Source: Rhodobacterales bacterium HKCCSP123 (GTDB taxonomy: Bacteria; Pseudomonadota; Alphaproteobacteria; Rhodobacterales; Rhodobacteraceae). Taken from it: a stretch of DNA of 64,000 nt. Both the position numbers and the translations under genes were made by a program. Under the pieces are notes generated by a model. The model ran no database searches and was not told the DNA's origin. It saw only the letters and a list, made by a program, of their open reading frames with translations. Within the stretch, counting starts at the first letter, position 1. Each line of letters opens with the position of its first letter. Positions 1 through 8,113 of this stretch are shown here, one piece after another. Location: positions 1 to 64,000 of the forward strand of contig WVSO01000004.1 in the NCBI GenBank assembly GCA_015689745.1. Reading direction: 5' to 3'.

Positions 1-2
1 GC

Positions 3-587
3 GATCCCGCCAGCGTTGCGCCGCCGCCCGCGACCCGCGCGATGGGGCGGCCCGGGTTCTGGCCCCTCGGGCTCGGCTTCGCGCTGACCGCGCTCGGGGC
101 TGCGATCCTGCTGACGAACCTCCTGCCGCTGATGGACGCGCTCGGCGTACCGGAAGGCCTCGCCATCCTGGCGGCCTCCACCATCGGACCCGCTCAGGTC
201 GCTGGCCGGATCATCCTGACGCTGGCGGGCGCGCGCGCCGCCGCGCGATCCGTGACGCTCGGCGCCTTCCTGTTCATCTCGGCGGGCGCGCTGGCCATGG
301 GCGCGGCCACCGCCCTGCCCGCCCTTACCCTCGTCTTCGCCGTCTCCCTCGGGATCGGCAACGGGGTCATCTCGATCTTGCGGCCCGTGGTCATCCGGGA
401 GGTCATGGGAGAGGCCGGCTTCGGTGAAAGCGCTGGCGCGGTCGCGCGGCTGTCGCTCTTCGCCTTCGCCATTGCGCCCGGTCTCGGCGCCGTGCTGGCC
501 GATCTTGCAGGGTACGGCGCGGTCATCGCCCTCTGCGTCGCCGCCCCGCTCGTCGGCGCCACACTCCTGCGTCGCCTGCCCGAATGA
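3..587 (+). CDS. MFS transporter, C-terminal part (cut by window edge)
   Basis: The reading frame is open from the first complete codon at base 3, so the gene begins outside the window; the first internal ATG is at 42. About 194 residues are visible and form hydrophobic stretches typical of the last six helices of a major facilitator transporter. The best family marker is the helix-rich run beginning VFAVSLGIGNGV with the charged RPVVIREV turn after it, which resembles MFS proteins of the YfmO/cyanate-permease-like groups. The substrate cannot be told. The gene ends just before a GC-rich hairpin and faces the heat-shock gene on the other strand. Confidence 0.75.
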   Translation, partial: DPASVAPPPATRAMGRPGFWPLGLGFALTALGAAILLTNLLPLMDALGVPEGLAILAASTIGPAQVAGRIILTLAGARAAARSVTLGAFLFISAGALAMGAATALPALTLVFAVSLGIGNGVISILRPVVIREVMGEAGFGESAGAVARLSLFAFAIAPGLGAVLADLAGYGAVIALCVAAPLVGATLLRRLPE

Positions 588-591
588 AGAA

Positions 592-613
592 GGGCGGCCC
601 CGAAGGACCGCCC
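592..613. terminator. Hairpin between convergent genes
   Basis: GGGCGG at 592-597 pairs with CCGCCC at 608-613 around a 10-base loop, starting 5 bases after the MFS stop and 26 bases before the heat-shock gene stop. It is positioned to end transcription from either side. No clear T-tract follows, so the strength is uncertain. Confidence 0.55.
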
Positions 614-638
614 CGATCGTCGTCTCATCGAAAGACGG

Positions 639-1094
639 TCAGGCGGTTTCCGCCTCGATCACCTTCGGCGCGGCGCGCGTGATCTCGATCTGCCGCGGCT
701 TCAGCGCCTCGGGCACCTCGCGCACGAGGTCGATGTGCAGCATGCCGTTCTCGTGCACGGCACCCGTCACGCGCACGTGGTCGGCCAGCTGGAACCGCTT
801 CTCGAAAGCGCGCGTGGCGATCCCTCGGTGCAGGTAGGTGCGCTGCGCCTCGTCCTTGGCCTTGCGGGCGGTGACGACAAGCTCGGTTTCGCGCTGCTCG
901 ACGCCCAGCTCGGACTCGGTGAAGCCGGCGACCGCGATCGAGATGCGATAGGCATCCTCGTCCGTCTTTTCGATATTGTAGGGCGGGTAGGTGGAACTCC
1001 CCACGTCCTGGGTCATCACGCGATCCAGAAGGTCGGCCATCCGGTCGAAGCCGACGGTGGCGCGATAGAGCGGGGAAAGGTCATAGCTACGCAT
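639..1094 (-). CDS. ibpA: Small heat-shock protein, Hsp20/IbpA family
   Basis: A 151-residue alpha-crystallin-domain holdase that binds unfolding proteins in the cytoplasm and hands them to DnaK/ClpB. The N-terminus (MRSYDLSPLYRATVGFDRM) is the classic IbpA/HspA opening of alphaproteobacteria, and the core contains the TYLHRGIATRAFEKRFQL segment and a following hydrophobic beta-strand region. The C-terminal anchoring motif is not a clear IXI. The start is supported by GGAGGAT 6-7 bases upstream. No ROSE-type thermometer could be recognised in the short leader. The gene symbol is by family; alphaproteobacteria often carry several paralogues. Confidence 0.9.
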   Translation of the reverse strand: MRSYDLSPLYRATVGFDRMADLLDRVMTQDVGSSTYPPYNIEKTDEDAYRISIAVAGFTESELGVEQRETELVVTARKAKDEAQRTYLHRGIATRAFEKRFQLADHVRVTGAVHENGMLHIDLVREVPEALKPRQIEITRAAPKVIEAETA

Positions 1095-1252
1095 GTGTCA
1101 TCCTCCATTGAGCGACAACTGAAGTTCAGGACCGCCCCGGCATGGGCACGGCCCCGGTGTCATGGGTCCGGACGGCCCACCATGGCGGCGCCGTCACGGG
1201 TTGGATGTGTGCAGACCATCGCCCGGTTTCAAGCCCCGCACGACCGGCGCGG

Positions 1253-2122
1253 TCAGGGGCGCAGGAAGCGCGCCCCAAGCGTATCGCGGCCGCTTTCCTC
1301 GCCACCCGGCCGTCGGACCACTGGCAAGCCCGCCGTCGTCGTCGCGGGAGCCGGGGCCGGCGCGGCACTGCGCGCGGCGGTCAACTCGGGCATCAGGGCT
1401 TCGACGGAGACCGCCACGGTCACGTCCTGTCCGGCAACCGCCGACCGCCCCGAGACCACCGCCACGATCTCGGGCCCCTCGGGGCCCATCTGGATGACCG
1501 GCGCACCGGAACTTCCTGCGACGACCGTGCAGGACAGGACCTGCACGGCGCCGATGTTCGACAGCACGCGGCACCCCTCCTCGATCGAAGGGAAGGCCGC
1601 GCGCTCGGCCCCGTAGGAGACGAGCGTCACGGCGCTGAGCAGACCGGCCTCGCCGGTCGCCGAGATCGGCTGAACCCGCAGGTCGGAGACCGGGCCGTCC
1701 AGTTCAAGCAAAGCCATGTCACGCGCGACGGCCTCGAAATCCACGTTGCCGACCGGACGCACGTAATCGGCGGGCACGTGGCTCTGGCGGATGCCGCGCA
1801 CCGCCTCGGCCCGGTCGAGCCGCAGGCTGGCGAGGAACCTGAGCTCCGCATCCGGGATGCGCGCGCCCTCGGGCGCGAAGAGGCAGTGGGCGGCCGTCAG
1901 CACGAGATCAGGCGCGATCAACGTGGCCGTACAAAAGGAAACGCGGGTGTCCAGCCGTCCGACGGCCTGCCAGTCACGGACAGCGTCCGCCGTGGTCAGG
2001 GCCCGCGGCGCGGCGGCACCCTCGACGCCGCGGTCCGTCCCGCCCCCGGCCTCGCCAAGTTCGGGATGCAAGGACAGCATCAACGTCGCGCAAAGCGCGC
2101 AGAAGGCGAGAAGGAAGCGCAT
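1253..2122 (-). CDS. Secreted trypsin-like serine protease
   Basis: A 289-residue protein starting with a signal peptide (MRFLLAFCALCATLMLSL). It carries the chymotrypsin-fold triad: H79 in TAAHC, D135 in RDMALLEL, and S205 in AGSSGAPVI, with Cys64/Cys80 placed like the conserved disulfide next to the histidine. The usual GDSGGP loop is GSSGAP here, so the Asp before the nucleophile is replaced, as in some bacterial glutamyl-endopeptidase-like S1 proteins. Expected to act in the periplasm or outside the cell. It is a single gene with no obvious partner; substrate unknown. The C-terminal 60 residues are Ala/Pro-rich and may be disordered. Confidence 0.85.
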   Translation of the reverse strand: MRFLLAFCALCATLMLSLHPELGEAGGGTDRGVEGAAAPRALTTADAVRDWQAVGRLDTRVSFCTATLIAPDLVLTAAHCLFAPEGARIPDAELRFLASLRLDRAEAVRGIRQSHVPADYVRPVGNVDFEAVARDMALLELDGPVSDLRVQPISATGEAGLLSAVTLVSYGAERAAFPSIEEGCRVLSNIGAVQVLSCTVVAGSSGAPVIQMGPEGPEIVAVVSGRSAVAGQDVTVAVSVEALMPELTAARSAAPAPAPATTTAGLPVVRRPGGEESGRDTLGARFLRP

Positions 2123-2211
2123 GGCGTGCCAGGGATCCGTCAGGTGTCCCGTGGACCCTGCCGCGTCAAGCGGGCGAAACTATGGCCCGGACGGCACGAA
2201 ATCCGTCGCCG

Positions 2212-3534
2212 CTAGCGCAGGATCGGCACCGGCACCTCCCGCTTGCCCGGCGCATCGAGCGCGGCTGGCCGAGGGCCTCCGGTCGCCCAGTCCAGCAACT
2301 CGACCGTGTGCACGATCGGCAGCTCGGTGCCCGAGCCGATCTGCATCATGCAGCCGATATTGCCCGCCGCGATGATGTCCGGTCTGGTCATCTCGAGCGT
2401 CTCGACCTTGCGCGCCTTCAGCTGCTTGGAGATCTCGGGCTGCATCAGGTTGTAGGTCCCCGCGGAGCCACAGCAGAGATGGCTGTCGGCAGGTTCCACC
2501 ACCTTGAAGCCGGCCCGCTTCAGAAGGTCCTTGGGATAGGTCTTGATCTGCTGCCCATGCTGCAGCGAACAGGCCGCGTGGTAGGCGACCTTGAGGCCCT
2601 TCGGCCGGCCCTCGGGAAGGTCCAGTTTCATCAGAACCTCGGAGACATCCATCGCGATCTCCGACACGGCCTTCGCCTCCGAAGCGAGCGCTTCGGTCCG
2701 GAACATGTGCCCGTAATCCTTCACCGTCGTTCCACAGCCCGACGTGTTGATGACGATGGCATCGAGCCCCTCGCCCGTCATCTCGCGGTGCCAGGCGCGG
2801 ATGTTCCTGGCCGCCGTCGCGTGGCTTTCCGAGGTCTTGCCCATGTGATGCGTCAGCGCCCCGCAGCACCCCTGCCCCTCGGCGATGACAACGTCGCAGC
2901 CGAGCCGCGTGAGAAGCCGGATCGTGGCGTCGTTGATGTCGGTGTTGAGCGCCCGCTGCGCGCAGCCCGTCATCAACGCGACGCGCATCCGGCGCGCGCC
3001 CTGTGCGGCGAAAACCTGCGGGTCGTCGTTTCGGCTGACCGGCGGAATTGTCTTCGGCGCCATCTCCAGCATCGCCTTGAGCCGGGCATCCGGCATCAGG
3101 AAGGCGAAGGGCCGACCGATCCTGGCGCCCAGAAGCGCCACGCGGAAGCGGGTCGGGTGGGGCAGGATCCGGGCCAGGGTCCAGCGCAGGACGCGCTCGA
3201 AGAACGGCCGCTTGTAGGTCTGTTCGATATACTCCCGCGCGTGATCGACCAGGTGCATGTAATGCACGCCCGACGGGCAGGTCGTCATGCAGGCGAGACA
3301 GCTCAGGCAGCGATCGATGTGCTTCACCGTCTTTTCATCGGCAGGCCGCCCCTTCTCGAGCATGTCCTTGATGAGATAGATCCGCCCCCTCGGGCTATCG
3401 AGTTCGTCGCCGAGCACCTGGTAGGTCGGGCAGGTCGCGGTGCAGAAACCGCAATGGACGCAGGTCCGCAGGACCTCGTTCGAGCGCTGGATCGCGGGGT
3501 CCTTCAACTGCTCGGGCGTGAATGTGGTTTGCAT
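2212..3534 (-). CDS. glcF: Glycolate oxidase iron-sulfur subunit GlcF
   Basis: A 440-residue subunit of the membrane-associated glycolate dehydrogenase complex (GlcDEF), which oxidises glycolate to glyoxylate and passes electrons to the respiratory chain. Two 4Fe-4S ferredoxin motifs are visible: Cys25-28-31-35 (CVHCGFCTATCP) and Cys76-79-82-86 (CLSCLACMTTCP). The C-terminal half carries the two cysteine-rich CCG domains (GCCGALTHH and HLCCGSAGTYN). Length matches the family. It is the last gene of the glc operon, 4 bases after the small membrane-protein gene. Confidence 0.95.
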   Translation of the reverse strand: MQTTFTPEQLKDPAIQRSNEVLRTCVHCGFCTATCPTYQVLGDELDSPRGRIYLIKDMLEKGRPADEKTVKHIDRCLSCLACMTTCPSGVHYMHLVDHAREYIEQTYKRPFFERVLRWTLARILPHPTRFRVALLGARIGRPFAFLMPDARLKAMLEMAPKTIPPVSRNDDPQVFAAQGARRMRVALMTGCAQRALNTDINDATIRLLTRLGCDVVIAEGQGCCGALTHHMGKTSESHATAARNIRAWHREMTGEGLDAIVINTSGCGTTVKDYGHMFRTEALASEAKAVSEIAMDVSEVLMKLDLPEGRPKGLKVAYHAACSLQHGQQIKTYPKDLLKRAGFKVVEPADSHLCCGSAGTYNLMQPEISKQLKARKVETLEMTRPDIIAAGNIGCMMQIGSGTELPIVHTVELLDWATGGPRPAALDAPGKREVPVPILR

Positions 3535-3538
3535 TGCG

Positions 3539-3901
3539 TTACCTTCCGATCAGCGACAGGAAGACGAGGCCGAAGAGCCCCGCCGTCACGAGATAGACGA
3601 GGGTGAAGACGAAGCGCGCGGCCCAGACCCGTTCGAACCGGCCGAGATAGAGGTGATAGAGCATCCCCGCCACCGCCGCCGCCATCAGGCCCGTGGCGAT
3701 GGCCGCCAGCCGCTCCGGGGGCAGCCCGGCCACCGGGCCGTCCAGGATGATCGCCACGAAGATCGCCGCCGCTGCGAGGACGAGTGCCGCCTGCGCCAGC
3801 ACCGCTCCCCTCTTGCGGTCCGACATCAGCGCGAGGCCGCAGAACAGCGCGGCCGAGGGAAGCGCCACGGGCACGGCGTCCAGAACCATGGCCCGCCTCA
3901 C
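3539..3901 (-). CDS. Small membrane protein inside the glc operon
   Basis: A 120-residue protein with about four hydrophobic segments (roughly 9-26, 32-53, 64-82, 93-117) and no recognised domain. The start is GTG at 3901, overlapping the glcE stop as GTGA, so translation is probably coupled; an internal ATG lies at 3889. It sits between glcE and glcF, 4 bases before glcF. The soluble GlcDEF subunits need a route to the quinone pool, so a membrane anchor role is a reasonable guess from position only. No residues that would bind heme or quinone can be assigned. Confidence 0.75.
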   Translation of the reverse strand: MRRAMVLDAVPVALPSAALFCGLALMSDRKRGAVLAQAALVLAAAAIFVAIILDGPVAGLPPERLAAIATGLMAAAVAGMLYHLYLGRFERVWAARFVFTLVYLVTAGLFGLVFLSLIGR

Positions 3902-5016
3902 GCGCCCATCAACCCGGGGTTCAGGATACCCCGCGGATCGAACTTCTGCCGAAGCCCGCCGGACAGCCTTGCAAGCGGCGCGGGCTCCGGCTGGAACGGC
4001 GCGATCCGCGTCCGTGTCTCTTCGGACGCGCGGATCAGCGTCGCATGGCCGGCAAAGGCGCCAAGCCGCGCGCGCAGGTCCGTACCCTCGGGCACCAGGA
4101 CCCAGATCAGCCCGCCGCCCCAGTCGTACATCACCTCTCCGCCCGTCCGTGCCGCGATCTCCGGCCCGTCCGACGGCGCGACCGAGATGCGCCAGACATC
4201 GCCGTCGCGGCCCGCGAAGGCGTTGACGTCGCGCACTGCGCGCCAGGCCTCGGAGACCCGCTTGCCATCCTCCTCGACCGAGACCGTTCCGAAGGAGCCC
4301 ATCAGCTCCGACAGGCGCCCGGCCCTGTAGGCCACGCTCGCCGCGAAGCCTTCGATCCGCAGCATCGTTCGCCCCTCGGCCGGCAGATGCGCCGCCCCCG
4401 TCACCTCGAAGGGCGAGCCGAGCGCGGTCGCCATCGCCTCGACCGCCTGCAGCGCGCTCAGGCCCTCGATGCTCAGCGCGGCCGCCGCCTCGGGCGCAGG
4501 CAGCACCTTGAAGGCCACCTCGCTCAGAACCCCCAGCGTTCCCCAGGACCCCGCCATCAGCTTCACGAGATCGTAGCCGGTGACATTCTTCATCACCCGC
4601 CCGCCGTTCTTCAGGATCGTCCCCGACCCATCGACGAAACGGACCCCGATCAGGCTGTCCCGCGCCGCGCCCGCCTGGATCCGCCGCGGCCCCGAGACAT
4701 TGGCCGCCACCACCCCGCCGATGGTCGGCTCCCCCTCGGTGCCCAGGAGCGCGCGATGATCCATCGGCTCGAAGGGCAGGCGCTGCCCCTCGGCGGCAAG
4801 CGCGGCCTCGACCTCGGCCAGCGGCGTGCCGGCCTTCGCCACGATGGTGAGCGCGCCGGGCTCGTAAAGCCCGATGCCCGAAAGGCTGGCCACCGACAGC
4901 ACCTCGCCCTCAACGGGCCGGCCGACGGGGCGCGTGCCGCCCCCCATGACGCGCAGCGGCGCCTTGGCACCGGCCACGATATCGCTCAGTTCCGCTTCGG
5001 TCGCAGGGCTCAGCAT
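3898..5016 (-). CDS. glcE: Glycolate oxidase FAD-binding subunit GlcE
   Basis: A 372-residue FAD_binding_4 (PCMH-type) protein, shorter than GlcD as is usual for GlcE. The N-terminal flavin-binding loop is visible (LRVMGGGTRPVGRP), followed by the second FAD segment (GEPTIGGVVAANVSGPRR) and RIQAGAARDSLIGVRFVDG. It forms the second flavin subunit of the glycolate dehydrogenase complex. GAAGGAGC upstream supports the ATG at 5016. The gene is separated from glcD by 76 bases containing a strong GC hairpin, which could lower expression of glcE and glcF relative to glcD. Confidence 0.95.
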   Translation of the reverse strand: MLSPATEAELSDIVAGAKAPLRVMGGGTRPVGRPVEGEVLSVASLSGIGLYEPGALTIVAKAGTPLAEVEAALAAEGQRLPFEPMDHRALLGTEGEPTIGGVVAANVSGPRRIQAGAARDSLIGVRFVDGSGTILKNGGRVMKNVTGYDLVKLMAGSWGTLGVLSEVAFKVLPAPEAAAALSIEGLSALQAVEAMATALGSPFEVTGAAHLPAEGRTMLRIEGFAASVAYRAGRLSELMGSFGTVSVEEDGKRVSEAWRAVRDVNAFAGRDGDVWRISVAPSDGPEIAARTGGEVMYDWGGGLIWVLVPEGTDLRARLGAFAGHATLIRASEETRTRIAPFQPEPAPLARLSGGLRQKFDPRGILNPGLMGA

Positions 5017-5040
5017 CCGGCCCGCTCCTTCTCTGTTTCA

Positions 5041-5078
5041 AAAATATCCCGGGGGGTCCGGGGGGCAGAGCCCCCCGG
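5041..5078 (-). repeat. GC-stem hairpin plus CCCGGGATATTTTTG motif
   Basis: CCGGGGGG (5058-5065) pairs with CCCCCCGG (5071-5078) around CAGAG. Read on the minus strand the stem is followed by a second C-run, CCCGGGATATTTTT and then GAAACAGAG. From general knowledge, this arrangement is common between genes in Rhodobacteraceae genomes. Position between glcD and glcE suggests an attenuator or a 3'-end-stabilising element; the T-run makes partial termination possible. Confidence 0.6.
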
Positions 5079-5092
5079 CCGGGTCGGCGCCG

Positions 5093-6538
5093 TCAGGCGG
5101 CGACCCCACTCTCCCGCCGCAAGCGCGACGCCTCCAGCGGAAAGACCTTGGCCGGGTTCAGAAGCCAGGCCGGATCGAAGACATCCTTGACCTTCATCTG
5201 CGCCTCGAGATCCTCCGGCGCGAATTGCGTCGTCATCAGGTCGCGCTTCTCGATCCCCACGCCATGCTCCCCCGTCAGGCATCCGCCCACCTCGACGCAG
5301 AGCTTCAGGATGTCGGCCCCGAAGGCCTCGCAGAGCTCCAGGTCACCCGGCTTGTTGGCGTCGAACAGGATCAGCGGGTGCATGTTGCCGTCGCCCGCGT
5401 GGAACACGTTGGCCACCCCCAGCCCGTAGTCCTTCGACATCTCGCCGATCCGCTTAAGCACATAGGGCAGTTCCGAGACAGGGATCGTTCCGTCAAGGCA
5501 CATGTAGTCGTTGATCTGGCCCATCGCACCGAAGGCCGATTTGCGGCCCAGCCAGATGCGCTTGGCCTCGTCCTCGGACTGCGCCTCGCGCAACTCCACC
5601 GGGTTGTGCTTCCGCGCGATCTGCATGATCAGGCCGAGCTGTTCGTCGATCTCCGCATCCGAGCCCTCGACCTCCACGATCAGCAGCGCCTCGCACATCG
5701 GGTAGCCCGCCTTGGCGAAGGCCTCGGTCGCCTCGATGCAGGGCCGGTCCATGAACTCGATGGCGACGGGCAGGACGCCCGCCTTGATGATGTCCGAGAC
5801 GACCTGGCCCGCGACCTCGTTGCTGTCGTACCCCATCAGGACAGGCCGCGCGCCCTCGGGCTTGCGCAGGATGCGCAGCGTCGCCTCGGTCACCACGCCC
5901 AACTGTCCCTCGGACCCGCAGATCACGCCCAGAAGGTCGTAGCCCGCGGCATCGAGATGCGCGCCGCCGATCTCCAGCACCTCGCCCTCCATCGTGACCA
6001 TGGTCACGCCCAGAAGGTTGTTCGTCGTCACACCGTATTTCAGGCAATGCGCCCCGCCCGAATTCATCGCGATATTGCCCGCGATCGCGCAGGCAAGCTG
6101 GCTGGACGGGTCCGGCGCGTAGAAGAAATCCTCCTGTTCCACGGCCCCCGTCACGCTCAGGTTCGTGCGCCCCGACTGCACGCGAATGAAGCGGTTGTCG
6201 TAATCCGTCTCCAGCACGCGGTTAAGGCGCGCAACGCCCAGGATCACGCTGTCGGCTGTCGGCAGCGCACCGCCCGCAAGCGAGGTGCCGGAGCCGCGCG
6301 GCACGACGGGCACGCCCTCGGCGTGGCAGATGCGCAAGGCGGTCGCCACCTCTTCGGTCGAGGCGGGAAGCACGACGGCAAGCGGCGGACACTTGTAGGC
6401 GGTCAGGGCATCACACTCGTAGGCCCGAACCTCCGCCTCGTCGTGAATCACCGCAGCCGAGGGCAGCTCGGCCGCGAGTCGGGCCACGATCCTGTCTTTA
6501 CGGGATAAAATCCCCGTGTCCGGTGCCGGCATCTCCAT
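5093..6538 (-). CDS. glcD: Glycolate oxidase subunit GlcD (FAD-linked)
   Basis: A 481-residue FAD-linked oxidase, the catalytic subunit of glycolate dehydrogenase. The flavin pyrophosphate loop is at residues 81-91 (RGSGTSLAGGA). C-terminal signatures of the D-lactate/glycolate group are present: FHAGDGNMHP and TGEHGVGIEK. The ATG at 6538 is chosen over upstream in-frame ATGs (up to 6679) because GAGGAGG lies about 8 bases before it and because family members begin MxMPxPD; the upstream extension also covers the promoter and operator. First gene of the glc operon. Confidence 0.95.
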   Translation of the reverse strand: MEMPAPDTGILSRKDRIVARLAAELPSAAVIHDEAEVRAYECDALTAYKCPPLAVVLPASTEEVATALRICHAEGVPVVPRGSGTSLAGGALPTADSVILGVARLNRVLETDYDNRFIRVQSGRTNLSVTGAVEQEDFFYAPDPSSQLACAIAGNIAMNSGGAHCLKYGVTTNNLLGVTMVTMEGEVLEIGGAHLDAAGYDLLGVICGSEGQLGVVTEATLRILRKPEGARPVLMGYDSNEVAGQVVSDIIKAGVLPVAIEFMDRPCIEATEAFAKAGYPMCEALLIVEVEGSDAEIDEQLGLIMQIARKHNPVELREAQSEDEAKRIWLGRKSAFGAMGQINDYMCLDGTIPVSELPYVLKRIGEMSKDYGLGVANVFHAGDGNMHPLILFDANKPGDLELCEAFGADILKLCVEVGGCLTGEHGVGIEKRDLMTTQFAPEDLEAQMKVKDVFDPAWLLNPAKVFPLEASRLRRESGVAA

Positions 6539-6563
6539 GGCGCGCCCTCCTCGTTCGCGATGA

Positions 6564-6586
6564 ATTGGTAAAGAAATATAACCAAT
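6564..6586. promoter_or_regulatory. Dyad operator candidate upstream of glcD
   Basis: ATTGGT (6564-6569) and ACCAAT (6581-6586) form a perfect 6-bp inverted repeat separated by 11 bases of AT-rich sequence. The T-N11-A layout is that of LysR-family boxes. The ATTGGT/ACCAAT half-sites also resemble those of GntR-family PdhR/GlcC-type regulators, although those usually have a 3-base spacer. It lies 26-48 bases upstream of the glcD start and 80 bases from the divergent gene. No regulator gene is adjacent. Confidence 0.45.
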
Positions 6587-6665
6587 ATCGCCTTCTGGCA
6601 ATGAAAATCGGCCTGAGACATCCGTGCCTGTTGCGCCAAGGGGGCAGGAGGGCGCATGTGGCGGC

Positions 6666-7076
6666 ATGGAATGGGTCAAGGTTCTTCACCTCCTCGCCGT
6701 GCTCGGCTGGATGACCGGCATCTTCGCGGTGCCCCGCGCGATCATCTTCTGGAAGCGCGAACATGCGCGCCTGGGCGAGTTCGGCCCGACAGGCGATCTG
6801 ACCATTCGCATCTACCGGTTTTCCCTCGGCCTCGGGGTCATCGCGATCCTGACGGGGCTCTGGCTCGGCTGGTTCTGGGGCTACCCGCTGTGGGTCTGGA
6901 CCAAGCTCGCGCTCGTCGCGGCGCTTGCCGCCCATTACGGCTGGACCGGGCGACTCGTTCTCCGGGCGCGCAAGGGCATCTTCACCGAGAGCGACTTCTT
7001 CCTGAGGGTCTTCAACGAGGTCAGCGTGCTCGGCGCCATCGGCGTGCTGATCGTTGTGGTGTTCAAGCCCTTCTGA
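6666..7076 (+). CDS. HemJ-like membrane protein (UPF0093/CopD-related)
   Basis: A 136-residue protein with four hydrophobic helices resembling HemJ, the oxygen-independent protoporphyrinogen IX oxidase of alphaproteobacteria. Shared features are the early LH (His8) in helix 1, the W..GL..G. turn, the WTKLALVAALAAHYGWTGRL helix with its conserved Lys, and the FFLRVFNEV segment before the last helix ending in KPF. The ATG at 6666 is preferred by family alignment; GGAGGG lies 13 bases upstream, longer than ideal, and an in-frame ATG at 6624 exists. Whether it is the main HemJ or a paralogue cannot be decided. Confidence 0.7.
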   Translation: MEWVKVLHLLAVLGWMTGIFAVPRAIIFWKREHARLGEFGPTGDLTIRIYRFSLGLGVIAILTGLWLGWFWGYPLWVWTKLALVAALAAHYGWTGRLVLRARKGIFTESDFFLRVFNEVSVLGAIGVLIVVVFKPF

Positions 7077-7117
7077 AGGCAGACTGTCGACATCGCCACT
7101 CATATGGGGAGGTTCCG

Positions 7118-7564
7118 ATGCCAAGACCGGTCTTATTCCTGCATGCGTTTCTCTTGCTCGCCGTACCGATGCCGGTCGCGGCAGACCCGCTCGAGGAGAT
7201 CCTCGCCGCTGCCGAGGCCGACTGCAGCAGTTTCGAGAACGGTGCCTTCGAGCCTGGCGATGCAGTGCTCGAGGTGGATCTCGACGGCCAGGACCCGATT
7301 GATCGAATCATCGACAGCTCGCGGTTCTCCTGCTCGACGGCCGCCAGCATGTATTGCGGCTCGGGCGGTTGCTCGCTGCACGCCGTCATCGGCGACCAAA
7401 GCTGGGATTTCCAGGCCGAGGGCTGGCGGATGATCGACTGGAACGGCCTGCCGATCCTTCTGGTCGCGCGGGACGGCGGCTGGTGCGGTGGCGCAGGTGC
7501 GCAGATCTGTTTCGAGGCGGTCAACTGGAGTGCCGGTCAGATGATGACCGTGATGCCCCGATAG
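7118..7564 (+). CDS. Small secreted protein, function unknown
   Basis: A 148-residue protein with a clear signal peptide (MPRPVLFLHAFLLLAVPMPVAAD, cleavage likely after VAA). The mature part is acidic and has six or more cysteines (for example CSTAASMYCGSGGCS and GGWCGGAGAQICFE), so disulfides in the periplasm are likely. I do not recognise the family. GGGGAGG 5 bases before the ATG at 7118 is a strong ribosome site. It follows the HemJ-like gene by 41 bases. Confidence 0.75.
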   Translation: MPRPVLFLHAFLLLAVPMPVAADPLEEILAAAEADCSSFENGAFEPGDAVLEVDLDGQDPIDRIIDSSRFSCSTAASMYCGSGGCSLHAVIGDQSWDFQAEGWRMIDWNGLPILLVARDGGWCGGAGAQICFEAVNWSAGQMMTVMPR

Positions 7565-7628
7565 TTCTGCCGACCGCCTCAAGCCGTTGTGAGCTGCACG
7601 GCGCATCCGCCGCTGATAGCCTGTGCCG

Positions 7629-8015
7629 ATGAGACCGTTCCGTTCCGCTCTGCCCGCTCCCCTCGCCCTCGTCGCCGCGATGACTGTCGCCGCACCCGGC
7701 CATGCCGACCCTGCCCTCGTGGCGGGGGCAGAGGCGACCCTGACCGGAGCCGGCTGGCGTTTCGACGTCACGATCTTGCACCCCGAGACCGGCTGGGACG
7801 ACTACGCCGACGGCTGGCGCGTCGAGACACCCGACGGGCGGGTGCTGGGCGAACGTCCACTGGCCCACCCTCATGTGAACGAGCAGCCCTTCACACGGTC
7901 GCTTTCGGGCGTCGCGATCCCCGAGGGCCTCGATCGCGTGGCGATCCGGGCCCGGACCAGCGTGGAGGGATGGGGGGACGAGACCTTGCTCCTGACCCTG
8001 CGCGCGCCCCCGTGA
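7629..8015 (+). CDS. Small secreted protein, function unknown
   Basis: A 128-residue protein with a signal peptide (MRPFRSALPAPLALVAAMTVAAPGHAD). The mature part, with several aromatic-rich turns (AGWRFDVTILHPETGWDDYADGW and HPHVNEQPFTRSLSGV), looks like a compact beta-sandwich periplasmic domain. No cysteines. I do not recognise the family by name. An in-frame GTG at 7623 is an alternative start. It is 64 bases after the preceding secreted-protein gene, so the two may be co-transcribed. Confidence 0.7.
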   Translation: MRPFRSALPAPLALVAAMTVAAPGHADPALVAGAEATLTGAGWRFDVTILHPETGWDDYADGWRVETPDGRVLGERPLAHPHVNEQPFTRSLSGVAIPEGLDRVAIRARTSVEGWGDETLLLTLRAPP

Positions 8016-8113
8016 CGGGACAGCATGTGCCGCCTCCGGGCCACGGGATCGACATGAAACTGCCGCCGTCCCCCGGCATGCTGCCCGGTCTCATCAGCCA
8101 CGGGAGTGGTTCA

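Noticed and set aside
1119-1129. CTGAAGTTCAG as a heat-shock operator upstream of the Hsp20 gene
   Set aside because: An 11-base imperfect dyad alone does not match HrcA/CIRCE, a ROSE thermometer or a sigma-32 promoter; evidence is too weak.
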